DNA of 64,000 bases from the NCBI GenBank assembly GCA_963841855.1, contig CAWJEJ010000005.1, forward strand, positions 248,001 through 312,000, given 5' to 3'. Every line of letters starts with the position of its first letter. Positions within the stretch are counted from its first letter, which is position 1. Of this stretch, positions 27,913-36,036 are shown piece by piece. The notes beneath the pieces were generated by a model that had not been told where the DNA came from, made no database searches, and saw nothing but the letters and a program-made list of their open reading frames with translations. The position numbers and the translations under genes were made by a program. The stretch is from CAXBBB01 sp963841855. Its GTDB lineage: Bacteria > Bacteroidota > Rhodothermia > Rhodothermales > BA12.

Positions 27913-28815
27913 CTATTGGGCCTGAGCCGCCCACCGCTCGAAGTAGACGCACGATTTGGCGACTATCTCGGCGATGGCACTCTCGAATGCCTGCTCGTTG
28001 CCCTCTTTGCCCATCGCGGTGAGTGCAAATGTGGCGCCTTCCAGTTCGATGATTGCCCAGAGTGTACGGACTCCAGGAAGCTGACCTGATTTCCACGCAG
28101 CGACGGCACCGGACGGCAAGCCTCGCAGTGGACCTTCGGACTTGGGTAGCCCGAGGATACGTAAAATCTCGTCCTTCTCGTCGCCCTGAATCATCCGGTC
28201 TTGGTAGAGAGACCGCATATACATGTCGACTTCGATGGGAGCGCCGCTGTTCTCGAGACCAGCCTCTCGAGCCTCGAAATCCATCATCTTGCGCTCGAGC
28301 GACAGGTGCTCGAAGTTGAATGGCCAGACACCCTCCAGGCTCTTATCGATCTCGTACATGCCGATACGCTCGATCAGCAGGTTGGTCGCCGTGTTGTCGC
28401 TATGGACGATCATCAGTTCGCCCAACTCGGACAGCGAGACCTCTGACGGACTGCCGGACACCAGAATGCCGGTCCCTCCGACTCGGGCCGCATCCACGAT
28501 GGTCACCCGCTCGTCGGGCGAAAGACTTTCCGACTGAAAGGCGCGATGCAGTTCGACCAGAATTGGAATCTTGATCGCGCTGGCCTGCGGATAGGGCTCC
28601 AGCGAGTTGTAGGAGAATTTCTCCCGCCCATTAATTTCGTGGACCACGAAGCTGAACGTACCCGGTAGCGAATCAGCCAGCGCTGTCAAGTCGGCGAAGA
28701 ACGCGTCGCGCAGAGCAAAAGGGTCCGGCTCGGCCTGAGCATGACTCTCGCTCGCGAAGAGCAGGACGACCAAAGCGCACAAGACAGTGGCGGAGAACCG
28801 ATTAGCTACGACCAT
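27913..28815 (-). CDS. Class A beta-lactamase-like serine hydrolase, exported
   Basis: A 300-residue periplasmic serine hydrolase of the penicillin-binding/beta-lactamase fold. ATG 28815 gives a signal peptide (ANRFSATVLCALVVLLFASE); the longer in-frame start would be non-coding. Active-site motifs: Ser79-x-x-Lys82 (SAIK), Ser139-Asp140-Asn141 (SDN) and Lys242-Ser243-Gly244 (KSG). The segment MMDFEAREAGLEN replaces a standard class A omega-loop ExxLN, so efficient beta-lactam hydrolysis is not assured. It overlaps the cupin gene by 14 bases. It may be a peptidoglycan-related or serine beta-lactamase-like hydrolase. Confidence 0.82.
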   Translation of the reverse strand: MVVANRFSATVLCALVVLLFASESHAQAEPDPFALRDAFFADLTALADSLPGTFSFVVHEINGREKFSYNSLEPYPQASAIKIPILVELHRAFQSESLSPDERVTIVDAARVGGTGILVSGSPSEVSLSELGELMIVHSDNTATNLLIERIGMYEIDKSLEGVWPFNFEHLSLERKMMDFEAREAGLENSGAPIEVDMYMRSLYQDRMIQGDEKDEILRILGLPKSEGPLRGLPSGAVAAWKSGQLPGVRTLWAIIELEGATFALTAMGKEGNEQAFESAIAEIVAKSCVYFERWAAQAQ

Positions 28816-29146
28816 AATCGTCTTCCAAGCGTTCGATGTCGTCTTCGCGGCAGACGCCCATCTGGGTTTCGATGATGACGAGGTATTCGTCGGTGTCGTT
28901 GGCGATGCGGTGGATGCCGCCCAATGGAATGAACAGACTATCGCCCGCAGCGACGCGGCGGTCCTCACCGTCCAAGTGGAAAATGCCTTCGCCCTGGACG
29001 ATTACCCAATACTCCTTGCGCTGTGCGTGGCGCTGAAGGCTCAGCCGCTCGCCCGGCAGCACGACGATGCGTTTGACGCGGTAGCCAGGTTCGTTGAGGT
29101 ATTCCTCCCAGCGTCCCCAGGGACGGTTGTCGGAGTCGATGAGCAT
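28802..29146 (-). CDS. Cupin, mannose-6-phosphate isomerase type II C-terminal-like
   Basis: A 114-residue single-domain cupin. The beginning (SDNRPWGRWEEYLNEPGYRVKRI), the metal-binding barrel (LSLQRHAQRKEYWVIVQGEG, GDSLFIPLGGIHRIAN) and IIETQMG match the C-terminal cupin of bifunctional mannose-1-phosphate guanylyltransferase/phosphomannose isomerase and its stand-alone relatives. ATG 29146 is chosen because the family begins at this point; a start at 29215 would run through the hairpin at 29177-29209. Substrate is inferred to be a sugar phosphate. It overlaps the hydrolase gene downstream. Confidence 0.82.
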   Translation of the reverse strand: MLIDSDNRPWGRWEEYLNEPGYRVKRIVVLPGERLSLQRHAQRKEYWVIVQGEGIFHLDGEDRRVAAGDSLFIPLGGIHRIANDTDEYLVIIETQMGVCREDDIERLEDDYGRS

Positions 29147-29176
29147 AGCGGTCGGGGTGAAGTGGACTGCGAAGCT

Positions 29177-29209
29177 AAACATGCCAAGTCTCCAACACTT
29201 GGCATGTTT
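29177..29209. repeat. Intergenic hairpin C, in a divergent promoter region
   Basis: Perfect 12-base arms AAACATGCCAAG (29177-29188) and CTTGGCATGTTT (29198-29209) around a nine-base loop. Same size and end sequences (AAA...TTT, loop of nine) as the hairpins at 2819 and 59657. Here it lies between two divergent genes, so it cannot be their terminator. Confidence 0.8.
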
Positions 29210-29268
29210 GACCAAACCGCCTCACATCCTGCCTTTCGTATTTTCCGCCTTTCACTTTCCGATTCCTC

Positions 29269-31368
29269 ATGCGCCTCCTCCCCGCTCTCGCTCTGCTCCT
29301 GATCGCATCGACGGCGTCAGCGCAGACACCTGCTCCTATGGCCGAAAAGCGCCCGCTCACGCTCTCCAACTTTGGCACCGACCGCGTCGACGACTACTAT
29401 TGGCTCAACGACCGCGAGGACGCCGATGTGATCGCCTATCTCAACGCCGAGAACGCGTACACCGAAGAGAAGACGGCACATCTCGCTGATCTGCGTCAGA
29501 AGCTCTACGACGAGATGGTCGCCCGCATCACGCAAGACGACGCGTCGGCTCCCTACTTCGATAACGGCTACTGGTACTACACACGCTTCGAGCAGGACAA
29601 GGAGTACCCGATCTACGCACGCAAGCCCCAGACGCTCGACGCCGACGAAGAGGTAATCCTCGACGTGAACCCGATGGCCGAGGATTTTTCCTACTTCCAG
29701 ATCGGTGGCATGGACGTGAGTCCCGATGGCACTCTTCTGGTGTTCGCCGCCGATACTGTCGGCCGCCGCATCTACACGCTGCACATCAAAGACCTGACAA
29801 CCGGCGAGATGATCGGCCAGCCCATCGAAACGACTGGCGGATATGGCGTGTGGGCTGACGATCAGACGCTGTTCTACCCGCGGCAGGACGTGAGCACGCT
29901 GCGGACGTACCAGGTGCTACGCCACCGCGTCGGCAGCAACCCGATGAGCGATGCGCTCGTGTTTCAGGAGGACGACGAGGAGTTTTACGTCGGGGTGGAG
30001 CGTAGCAAGAGCCGCGAGTTCGTGATGATCCGATCGTCGCAGACATTGTCGGACGAAGTGCGCTACCTGGACGCTTCGACTCCGACCGGCCGCTTCACCA
30101 TCGTCGCGCCTCGCCAGCGCGGATTGGAGTACTCGGTCGACCATGCGGGCGACTGGTTCTATATCCGCTCGAACGCCGACGGAGCCAGCAACTTCAAACT
30201 GAGCCGGGCGCGTCCTGGCGCTACGTCTGTCGATCAGTGGGAGGATGTGGTGGCGCACGACGACGATGTATATCTGGAAGCCTTCGAAGTGTCGAGCGGG
30301 CACTTGGCCGTGCAAGAGCGCACCGACGCGCTTCGGCGGCTGCGCATTCGCGACTCATCGGAAGCGTCCGAGCACTTCATCGCCTTCGATGAACCGGCCT
30401 ACACCGTCTCGCTCAACGTGAACCGCGAGTTCGAAACCGACGTGCTTCGCTACACCTACACGTCGATGACGACGCCGACGCAGACCGTCGACTACGACAT
30501 GAACGCGCGCGAAAAGACAGTCGTCAAGCAAGACGAGGTCGTCGGCGGTTTCGATTCGGCCGACTACGTCACCGAGCGCAGTTGGGCAGTGGCGAGCGAC
30601 GGCGCGCGCGTCCCGATCTCGATCGTTCGTCACAAGGACACGCCGGTCGACGGGTCGGCTCCGGCTCTGCTGTACGGCTACGGCAGCTACGGCGCGTCGA
30701 TGAATGCGTCGTTCTCACCGACTCGGCTCAGCCTGCTCGACCGTGGCTTTGTGTATGCCATCGCCCACATCCGAGGCGGTCAGGAGATGGGCAGAGGGTG
30801 GTACGAAGACGGCAAGCTGATGCGTAAAATGAACACGTTCACCGACTTCATCGCCGCGGGAGAACACCTGATTGCTCAGGGGTACGCCGCGCCGGACGGT
30901 CTCTACGCGAACGGCGGATCGGCGGGTGGACTGCTGATGGGCGCCATCGTCAACCTGCGTCCCGACTTGTGGGCAGGCGTCGTTGCTGCCGTGCCGTTCG
31001 TCGATGTCGTCACGACAATGCTCGATGACACGATCCCACTCACGACGTTCGAATACGACGAGTGGGGCAATCCCAACGAGCCGGACGCCTTCGCCTACAT
31101 GCTGTCCTACTCGCCCTACGATAACGTCGAGGCCAAGGACTATCCGAACATGCTCGTAACGACGGGCCTGCACGACTCGCAGGTGCAATACTGGGAGCCA
31201 GCCAAGTGGGTCGCTAGGCTGCGCGACGTGAAGACGGACGACAACCTGCTGCTGCTCAAAACCGACATGGAAGCAGGCCACAGCGGTACAACGGGACGCT
31301 TCCGCCGCTTCAACGACACGGCGTTCGACTACGCGTTTCTGCTCGATCTGGCCGGGAAAGCGGAATAG
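29269..31368 (+). CDS. ptrB: S9A prolyl oligopeptidase family peptidase, oligopeptidase B-like
   Basis: A 699-residue serine peptidase with a signal peptide (MRLLPALALLLIASTASAQ), so it is probably periplasmic, unlike the cytoplasmic E. coli enzyme. The N-terminal beta-propeller (about 30-420) is followed by an alpha/beta hydrolase. The catalytic triad is visible: Ser551 in NGGSAGG, Asp in TGLHDSQVQYWEP, and His in MEAGHSG. The stretch IAHIRGGQEMGRGWYEDGKL is typical of oligopeptidase B, which cuts small peptides after basic residues. Divergent from the cupin gene. Confidence 0.9.
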   Translation: MRLLPALALLLIASTASAQTPAPMAEKRPLTLSNFGTDRVDDYYWLNDREDADVIAYLNAENAYTEEKTAHLADLRQKLYDEMVARITQDDASAPYFDNGYWYYTRFEQDKEYPIYARKPQTLDADEEVILDVNPMAEDFSYFQIGGMDVSPDGTLLVFAADTVGRRIYTLHIKDLTTGEMIGQPIETTGGYGVWADDQTLFYPRQDVSTLRTYQVLRHRVGSNPMSDALVFQEDDEEFYVGVERSKSREFVMIRSSQTLSDEVRYLDASTPTGRFTIVAPRQRGLEYSVDHAGDWFYIRSNADGASNFKLSRARPGATSVDQWEDVVAHDDDVYLEAFEVSSGHLAVQERTDALRRLRIRDSSEASEHFIAFDEPAYTVSLNVNREFETDVLRYTYTSMTTPTQTVDYDMNAREKTVVKQDEVVGGFDSADYVTERSWAVASDGARVPISIVRHKDTPVDGSAPALLYGYGSYGASMNASFSPTRLSLLDRGFVYAIAHIRGGQEMGRGWYEDGKLMRKMNTFTDFIAAGEHLIAQGYAAPDGLYANGGSAGGLLMGAIVNLRPDLWAGVVAAVPFVDVVTTMLDDTIPLTTFEYDEWGNPNEPDAFAYMLSYSPYDNVEAKDYPNMLVTTGLHDSQVQYWEPAKWVARLRDVKTDDNLLLLKTDMEAGHSGTTGRFRRFNDTAFDYAFLLDLAGKAE

Positions 31369-32225
31369 CATGCGACTACGCCTCCGGTTACGGAATACTA
31401 AATCAAGACATGTCATGCATCAAGGTCTTACTATGCCTACATCTCCGGGGCACCTCAGGGAGCGAATTTAATTCCCGACATACAGTACTCTTTGTATTTA
31501 TCTGTTTGATGATAAAATGAAATTATCTATTGCATTGTTGTGCGTTTTGTTTATAGGTGTTTTGGGGTGTGATACACAAAATTCACCTAACTAAAGGTGT
31601 CTAGAACATTTTTTAATTCCTCCAATTTGACATTAGATTCGGATTTCATGAGTAAAGTGGGTATAGGCAATTTGAACCTGATACTTCGCTAGCAGACAAG
31701 TACGAAATAAGTATTGCACGATATTTATCAGGTTACATATTCATACAGTACATTACATTAGTTAAAGGAGAAGACACCTTGCTTTATCGACATGAGTACT
31801 ATTTATACAGGAAAGAATGCAGAGGTCTGCCTCCGAATAAATTGGAGTTGTACTATAAAGGTGACTGCACTTCAAGCGGCTTCTTTGTCGAGCCAGCGTC
31901 GGTAGAATGAAACAGTCCTTCCTCGCTCCGGCCGTCAGCAGAGCGGTTAGCGCCGCATAGTCGCCGGGCGCCTTCCGGGTCTGCTTCCTCCGCCCGCTGT
32001 CGCGCGGGTTCCTGGCTCGCTACGCTGCCCTGTTCGTCGCTGCGCTCTTCAGCTGCTAGCCCACAGCCCCGGCCCGAGCGTTGCATCATCCTTCACTGGA
32101 AGAGGCGCTGCCCAACCTGCTCCCGCTACCGGTCGGGTGACTTGCTCGCATGGAAACACAGGAGCAGCCGAGGGAGCGAACCAAGCGCGGCAACTAGCGA
32201 TTGGGCGAGAGCGAGACGACGTCGT
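31369..32225. other. 857-base gene-poor gap: AT-rich island plus GC-rich remnant
   Basis: The left part (about 31440-31860) is strikingly AT-rich compared with the rest of the window and holds a decayed coding sequence. From about 31861 the base composition returns abruptly to GC-rich, and 31880-32200 shows only repeat-like wording (GCGCAGCGACG- and GTAGCGAGCC-type words on the minus strand). A minus-strand frame at 31853-32089 is open but Arg/Glu/Ala-rich without a recognisable fold; I do not call it a gene. Confidence 0.6.
31517..31910 (+). pseudogene. Decayed AT-rich lipoprotein-like gene
   Basis: An ATG at 31517 starts a 25-codon reading frame encoding a lipoprotein signal peptide (KLSIALLCVLFIGVLGCD, lipobox VLGC) that stops at TAA 31592. 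A different frame is then open from 31656 to 31910 and reads like real protein (DKYEISIARYLSGYIFIQYI, LYRHEYYLYRKEC), but it has no start. Together they look like a lipoprotein gene broken by a stop and a frameshift. Its AT-rich, Tyr/Ile/Lys-rich coding differs sharply from all neighbours, which suggests acquisition from a low-GC donor. The last 50 bases are GC-rich and probably not part of the original gene. Confidence 0.45.
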
Positions 32226-33011
32226 TCAGTTGCCTCGAAGCGCTATCGTTCCGTTTTCGGTGCGCAGCATCACGCGGCGGGCGGCGTCGCTGAGTTGGGC
32301 TGAGAACGAAGCGCCCGCGCCGTCGGGATCGAGATCGCGGTTGCGCATCGGTAGGTCGTCGGCCGAGATGCGGCCCGCTGACGTGCGCGCGTCGATGCTG
32401 GCCGAGGCGTTGGCGGGAATGGTCAGGGCGATATTGCCGTTGCTCGTTTCGATCTGCACGTCGCCGCCTAGTCCCGAGAAATCGGCGTCGACATTGCCGT
32501 TGCTGAGTTCTATGGCGGCGCCTCCGCGCATATGGGCCAACGCCACCGTGCCGTTCGAAACGCGGATGCTCACGCTCGACGAAAAGCCCGAAAGCCTGAC
32601 GGTGCCGTTGGGCAGCGTGAGCGTCAGGGGCGTTCCGGCAGGGACCGATCCGCTGATGTCGACTTCGGTCCGATCGGCGTCGTCCGACGTGACGGTATAG
32701 CGGTAGGCGCCGTCGACTCCGGTTTCGGTGATTCGGATGCCGTCCAACCGTTCGCGAGCAGTTTCGTCGTCGTCGGCCCTGGCGTGGCGTTCGAACGTCA
32801 AATCAGCGGACGCATCGTCGGTCGCGTTCAAGTCGATGCTGCCAGCGAACAGGTCGATAGAGAGCGCGCGCCCAGCCGGGTCGACTCCGCGCGTCTCTTG
32901 AGACGACACTTTGCCCGCGCCCAGCACCAAAGTGCCGTCGTCTTGCTGGGACACGTCATCGGACGAGCAGGCGGCGAGGAAGAGAGCGGCGAAGAGCAGC
33001 AGGCGAGGCAT
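32226..33011 (-). CDS. DUF4097-type beta-repeat lipoprotein
   Basis: A 261-residue lipoprotein: signal peptide MPRLLLFAALFLAACSS with lipobox LAAC. The rest is a beta-solenoid of repeating strands (VRLSGFSSSVSIRVSNGTVAL, IELSNGNVDADFSGLGGDV, IETSNGNIALTIPANAS) typical of DUF4097/adhesin-like putative auto-transporter domains. Function unknown; such proteins are common in Bacteroidota envelopes and often sit near anti-sigma or membrane-stress genes. It ends beside the AT-rich gap, 56 bases after the CPBP gene. Confidence 0.8.
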   Translation of the reverse strand: MPRLLLFAALFLAACSSDDVSQQDDGTLVLGAGKVSSQETRGVDPAGRALSIDLFAGSIDLNATDDASADLTFERHARADDDETARERLDGIRITETGVDGAYRYTVTSDDADRTEVDISGSVPAGTPLTLTLPNGTVRLSGFSSSVSIRVSNGTVALAHMRGGAAIELSNGNVDADFSGLGGDVQIETSNGNIALTIPANASASIDARTSAGRISADDLPMRNRDLDPDGAGASFSAQLSDAARRVMLRTENGTIALRGN

Positions 33012-33067
33012 GGCGAAGCGTAGAGAGAAAGCCGTCTACTCGCGTGCCCCGCCCGGTCGTTCCAGAC

Positions 33068-33889
33068 TCACAGAATGTCCGTCACCACCAGCACGTCGTA
33101 GAGCGCGTGCGTCCACGCGGCCACTCCAAAGCCGCGCAGCAGGTAGAGCACGTTGAGCAGCAAGCCCAGCAAGAAGCGGTATACGAACGAGGTCAGTTGA
33201 AGCGGATCGCCATAGGCCCCGACGTAGTGAACGGCGCTGAAAACAAAGGCGCCGATGACTGCCGCCAGCGCGTAGGACAGCCGCCTCTCGCCTTTGGTGA
33301 GCGCTCGAAACAGCCAAAACAATCCGGTCACGAGAACGACTCGGAACAGCAGCTCTTCGTATAGTCCCGCACCGAGAGAAAGCGTCAGTTCGGTCAGCAA
33401 ACCAAACTCGGCCTGCGGCGCGATCATCGCCGAGGGAAACGCCGAAAACAATACGGGCGCCATCACAACCGTAGCGACGATAGGCAGCAAGACGGCGTAG
33501 GACAGACTTTCGACAAGCATCCACCCCAAAAAGTCGCCATGGACCGGCACGATTTGCCCTCGCCGCTTGCGCTCCCACCACACGATGCCGAACCCGAGCG
33601 CGATCACGACGAGCGTCGTCGCCCACGTTCCGCTGAGCCCGATTACGCTTAGAATCGACTTGAACCAGATGTCCGCACCGATGCGCACGCTGACGCCACC
33701 CGGCCTGTTGATCCACAGAATCAGAATCTCGTACAGTACCAACAGGGGTAGCGCTGACCAGAAGCCATACGTCGCCGTGCGTGTCAGCTTGAAGTACGAA
33801 CGGGCGTCTTGGGTGAGCGGATCGTTGGGCGACGGAAACAGAGCTTCGCGCGGGCCCTCATCTGGAGCAGAGGCAGCGTCACTCGTCAT
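33068..33889 (-). CDS. CPBP family intramembrane metalloprotease
   Basis: A 273-residue membrane protein with about eight hydrophobic segments and the CPBP/Abi (CAAX protease) motifs: EE-x3-R in GLYEELLFRVVL, F-x3-H in FSAVHYVG, and a final H-x3-D in WTHALYD. These form the metal-dependent intramembrane active site in the family. Substrate unknown. It overlaps the TPR gene by 11 bases, and the run TPM-TPR-CPBP is probably one operon. Confidence 0.83.
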   Translation of the reverse strand: MTSDAASAPDEGPREALFPSPNDPLTQDARSYFKLTRTATYGFWSALPLLVLYEILILWINRPGGVSVRIGADIWFKSILSVIGLSGTWATTLVVIALGFGIVWWERKRRGQIVPVHGDFLGWMLVESLSYAVLLPIVATVVMAPVLFSAFPSAMIAPQAEFGLLTELTLSLGAGLYEELLFRVVLVTGLFWLFRALTKGERRLSYALAAVIGAFVFSAVHYVGAYGDPLQLTSFVYRFLLGLLLNVLYLLRGFGVAAWTHALYDVLVVTDIL

Positions 33890-34214
33890 CGTCCCAACCG
33901 AGACCCTGCAGGTTCAGCAGCGCGTCGCTGAGTTCGGCACGGCTATGCGCGTCGCGAAGCTTTTGTGCCACCTCAATACCGTTGCGGTACGTTTGCTCAG
34001 CGTCGTCTTTCCGCCCGACCGCTTCCATCAGTTTGCCCAGATGATAGTAGGTGCCGACGTAATCTGGATGCTCGCGGACGAGCGTCTGATAGTGGCCGAG
34101 CGCCTGGTCTTTTTGACCTCGCTTGGCATATTCCTGCGCCAATGCGAAGCGGGTGAACGCATCACCCGGATCTTGGGCGAGGAACTCAATTAGCGCGGGA
34201 ATGCGGTCGGTCAC
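33879..34214 (-). CDS. Tetratricopeptide repeat protein
   Basis: A 111-residue protein made of about two and a half TPR units (DAFTRFALAQEYAKRGQKDQ, YVGTYYHLGKLMEAVGRKDD) with a short acidic end. No signal peptide, so cytoplasmic; probably a protein-interaction adaptor. It starts at GTG, whose last two bases and the next A form the TGA stop of the TPM gene (GTGA overlap), and it ends inside the CPBP start. Confidence 0.83.
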   Translation of the reverse strand: MTDRIPALIEFLAQDPGDAFTRFALAQEYAKRGQKDQALGHYQTLVREHPDYVGTYYHLGKLMEAVGRKDDAEQTYRNGIEVAQKLRDAHSRAELSDALLNLQGLGWDDDE

Positions 34215-34963
34215 CAGCTTCCTCCGGCTCCGCCGCCGCCAAAACCTCCGCCACCGAAACCACCAAATCCGCCGCCGCCGAAGCCGCCTCCACCAAATCC
34301 GCCGCCACTTCCACCGCCGAAGCCTCCGCCGCCCCAGATAATGATCGGAGGTCCACCTCGCCCGCCTCCGTAGCGCTTGCCGCCCTTTCCTCCACGAGAC
34401 GAGAAATAGAACACGAGCAGGATCGCGAGCAGAATGAGTTGAATCGGAAATCCACCCTCTCCGTCGGATCGCTCGGCTCGCTCCAGCGCATCGTATTCAC
34501 CTGCCGCCGCCGCCATCAGAATCGTCGTCGCCTCTTCTAAACCGGCATAGTAGTTTTCGTCACGAAACTGCGGGACGACCACGTTGCGGACGATGCGGGA
34601 CGCATACACGTCAGGCACCGCGCCCTCCAGTCCCCTGCCAACAGCGATGAACACGTCGCGGTCCTCGATAGCGACCAGAACCACGATTCCATTGTCTCGC
34701 CCCTGCTGCCCGACGCCCAGGTCACGAGCCAGGTCGGTGGCGTAGGTAGCGGGATCTGCACCGTCGATGGTCCGCAGGATGACGATCGCGATCTGGTTGG
34801 AAGTCGTATCGCTGTACGCCGCCAGTCGGGTTTCCAGGCTAGCCCTCTGTCCAGGTGTGAGCAGCGCCGCCTCGTCGATTACGAAACCGGTAGGGCGCAC
34901 GTCGGATTGTGCGTGCGCTAGAGGAGCGACGCAAAACGCGAGCAGCACGAGAAGCCGATGCAT
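34211..34963 (-). CDS. TPM domain (YgcG-like) membrane protein with Gly-rich tail
   Basis: A 250-residue exported protein: signal peptide (MHRLLVLLAFCVAPLAHA), TPM domain (about 25-160; GFVIDEAALLTPGQRASLE, IAIVILRTIDGADPATYA, GRDNGIVVLVAIEDRDVFI, VGRGLEGAVPD), one membrane helix (about 172-190) and a glycine-rich repeat tail of 55 residues. TPM proteins are often encoded beside lemA, as here. The function is not settled; a role in envelope or membrane protein maintenance is inferred. Confidence 0.88.
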   Translation of the reverse strand: MHRLLVLLAFCVAPLAHAQSDVRPTGFVIDEAALLTPGQRASLETRLAAYSDTTSNQIAIVILRTIDGADPATYATDLARDLGVGQQGRDNGIVVLVAIEDRDVFIAVGRGLEGAVPDVYASRIVRNVVVPQFRDENYYAGLEEATTILMAAAAGEYDALERAERSDGEGGFPIQLILLAILLVFYFSSRGGKGGKRYGGGRGGPPIIIWGGGGFGGGSGGGFGGGGFGGGGFGGFGGGGFGGGGAGGSW

Positions 34964-34992
34964 CGACAGAAAACCGAATCGGGCGATGGAAG

Positions 34993-35604
34993 TCAGTTGT
35001 TGTCGAACATGTCGCCTACGTCCGGAGCCTCATCAGATCCGGCATCCGCTTCGAAAGCAGAACGCTGGTCGAAGCCCATGAAGCCTGCGAAAAGGGCGGC
35101 GGGGAATTGCCGCACGCTGGTGTTGTAGCCACGCACGACGTTGTTGTAGTCACTGCGCGCAACCTGGATGCGGTTTTCAGTTCCTTCGAGCTGCGCCTGC
35201 AAATCGCGAAAGCTGGCGGTCGCCTGCAACTGCGGATAGCTCTCAGCGACCGCTAAGAGGCGACCCAGCGAGCCGGAAAGCGCCGACTGTGCCTCTTGAA
35301 ACTGGCGCACTTTTTCGGGATCGTTCAGATCTTCCGCCGAGACGTTGATACTCGTGGCACGGGCGCGGGCCTCGACTACGTTCTGAAGCGTCTCGCTCTC
35401 AAAATCGGCCGACGCTCGCACGGTCGAGACAAGGTTGGGAATCAGGTCAGCGCGCCGCTGATACTGCGACTCGACGTTGGCCCAGGCCGTGTTGACGGAT
35501 TCGTCTTGGTCGACGAGCGAATTGTACTGACCGCATCCAGCGCATCCAGCAAAGCCAAGGACGAGAACGAGGACGAGAAGCGCGATGGCGCCGGGACTAC
35601 GCAT
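34993..35604 (-). CDS. lemA: LemA family protein
   Basis: A 203-residue LemA protein: N-terminal membrane anchor (IALLVLVLVLGFAGCAGCG, with a possible lipobox), then the helical domain (QYNSLVDQDESVNTAWANVE, RRADLIPNLVSTVRASADFE, LLAVAESYPQLQATASFRDL, NRIQVARSDYNNVVRGYNTS, FPAALFAGFMGF). LemA and TPM proteins are regularly paired; the TPM gene follows 29 bases downstream. A Cys pair CAGCG in the anchor is unusual. Confidence 0.93.
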   Translation of the reverse strand: MRSPGAIALLVLVLVLGFAGCAGCGQYNSLVDQDESVNTAWANVESQYQRRADLIPNLVSTVRASADFESETLQNVVEARARATSINVSAEDLNDPEKVRQFQEAQSALSGSLGRLLAVAESYPQLQATASFRDLQAQLEGTENRIQVARSDYNNVVRGYNTSVRQFPAALFAGFMGFDQRSAFEADAGSDEAPDVGDMFDNN

Positions 35605-36036
35605 AGGGGTAAGAGTCGTGAGAGTAGCCCAGCCTACGAAGACGAGACAACCTCAGTTTCGCCCCACTTACGGTCAGATCAAGCGGCTCAAATCCATCAT
35701 CACATCGGTCTCCGAAAACTGCGCGGCATCCAGACCGAAAAGATGAGCCGCGGCCGTGCGAAATCGGACCAGAACGATGCTCAGTGTGCCTGCGACGAGG
35801 CTCGCGCTGATCAAACTGGAGGCGGTGAGGGCGCGTTTGGAAATCGACATGGCGTGTGCAGTAGAAGGATCGACGGATACTTAACGTCGTCAAGCTAACT
35901 TTGCGTGCGTGAACTCACAACGCGTAAAGTGCGGGCGACGCAGGCTTTACGGTTGGGTGACTCCGGCCACGCGGTACCTTCTCACGAGTAAGAGGTCTTC
36001 GTCTATTTGACCCGCTCGCAAACCCACATATTCTTG
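35605..36036. other. 432-base intergenic stretch with one small ORF
   Basis: Between lemA (minus) and sufE (plus). Apart from the 58-codon minus-strand ORF at 35674-35850, I see no gene. The 186 bases from 35851 to 36036 should hold divergent promoters, but no clear -35/-10 pair stands out. Confidence 0.5.
35674..35850 (-). CDS. 58-residue small membrane protein upstream of lemA
   Basis: A short ORF with ATG start and TGA stop: a basic N-terminus (SISKRALTA), one hydrophobic segment (about 11-29, SLISASLVAGTLSIVLVRF), then an amphipathic tail (AAHLFGLDAAQFSETDVMMD). The charge pattern fits a single-pass protein or an uncleaved signal anchor. It lies 69 bases upstream of lemA on the same strand and could be the first gene of the lemA-TPM-TPR-CPBP run. 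No homologue is recognised. Confidence 0.45.
   Translation of the reverse strand: MSISKRALTASSLISASLVAGTLSIVLVRFRTAAAHLFGLDAAQFSETDVMMDLSRLI

Noticed and set aside
27913..28815. Calling the serine hydrolase an antibiotic-resistance beta-lactamase
   Set aside because: SxxK, SDN and KSG are present, but the omega-loop glutamate motif is not in the standard form and there is no mobile context; resistance is not supported.
31853..32089. A 78-codon minus-strand open frame in the gap after ptrB
   Set aside because: Arg/Glu/Ala-rich translation without hydrophobic core; it spans the sharp composition border and looks like repeat DNA.
31880..32200. GC-rich stretch with GTTAGCG and CTAACCGC words considered as an integron attC site
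   Set aside because: The R' and R'' boxes do not fit the RYYYAAC/GTTRRRY consensus, no integrase is present, and no cassette-like array is visible.
35597..35893. A 98-codon minus-strand frame near lemA
   Set aside because: Overlaps the better-formed 58-codon ORF in another phase; its Arg/His-rich translation looks non-coding.
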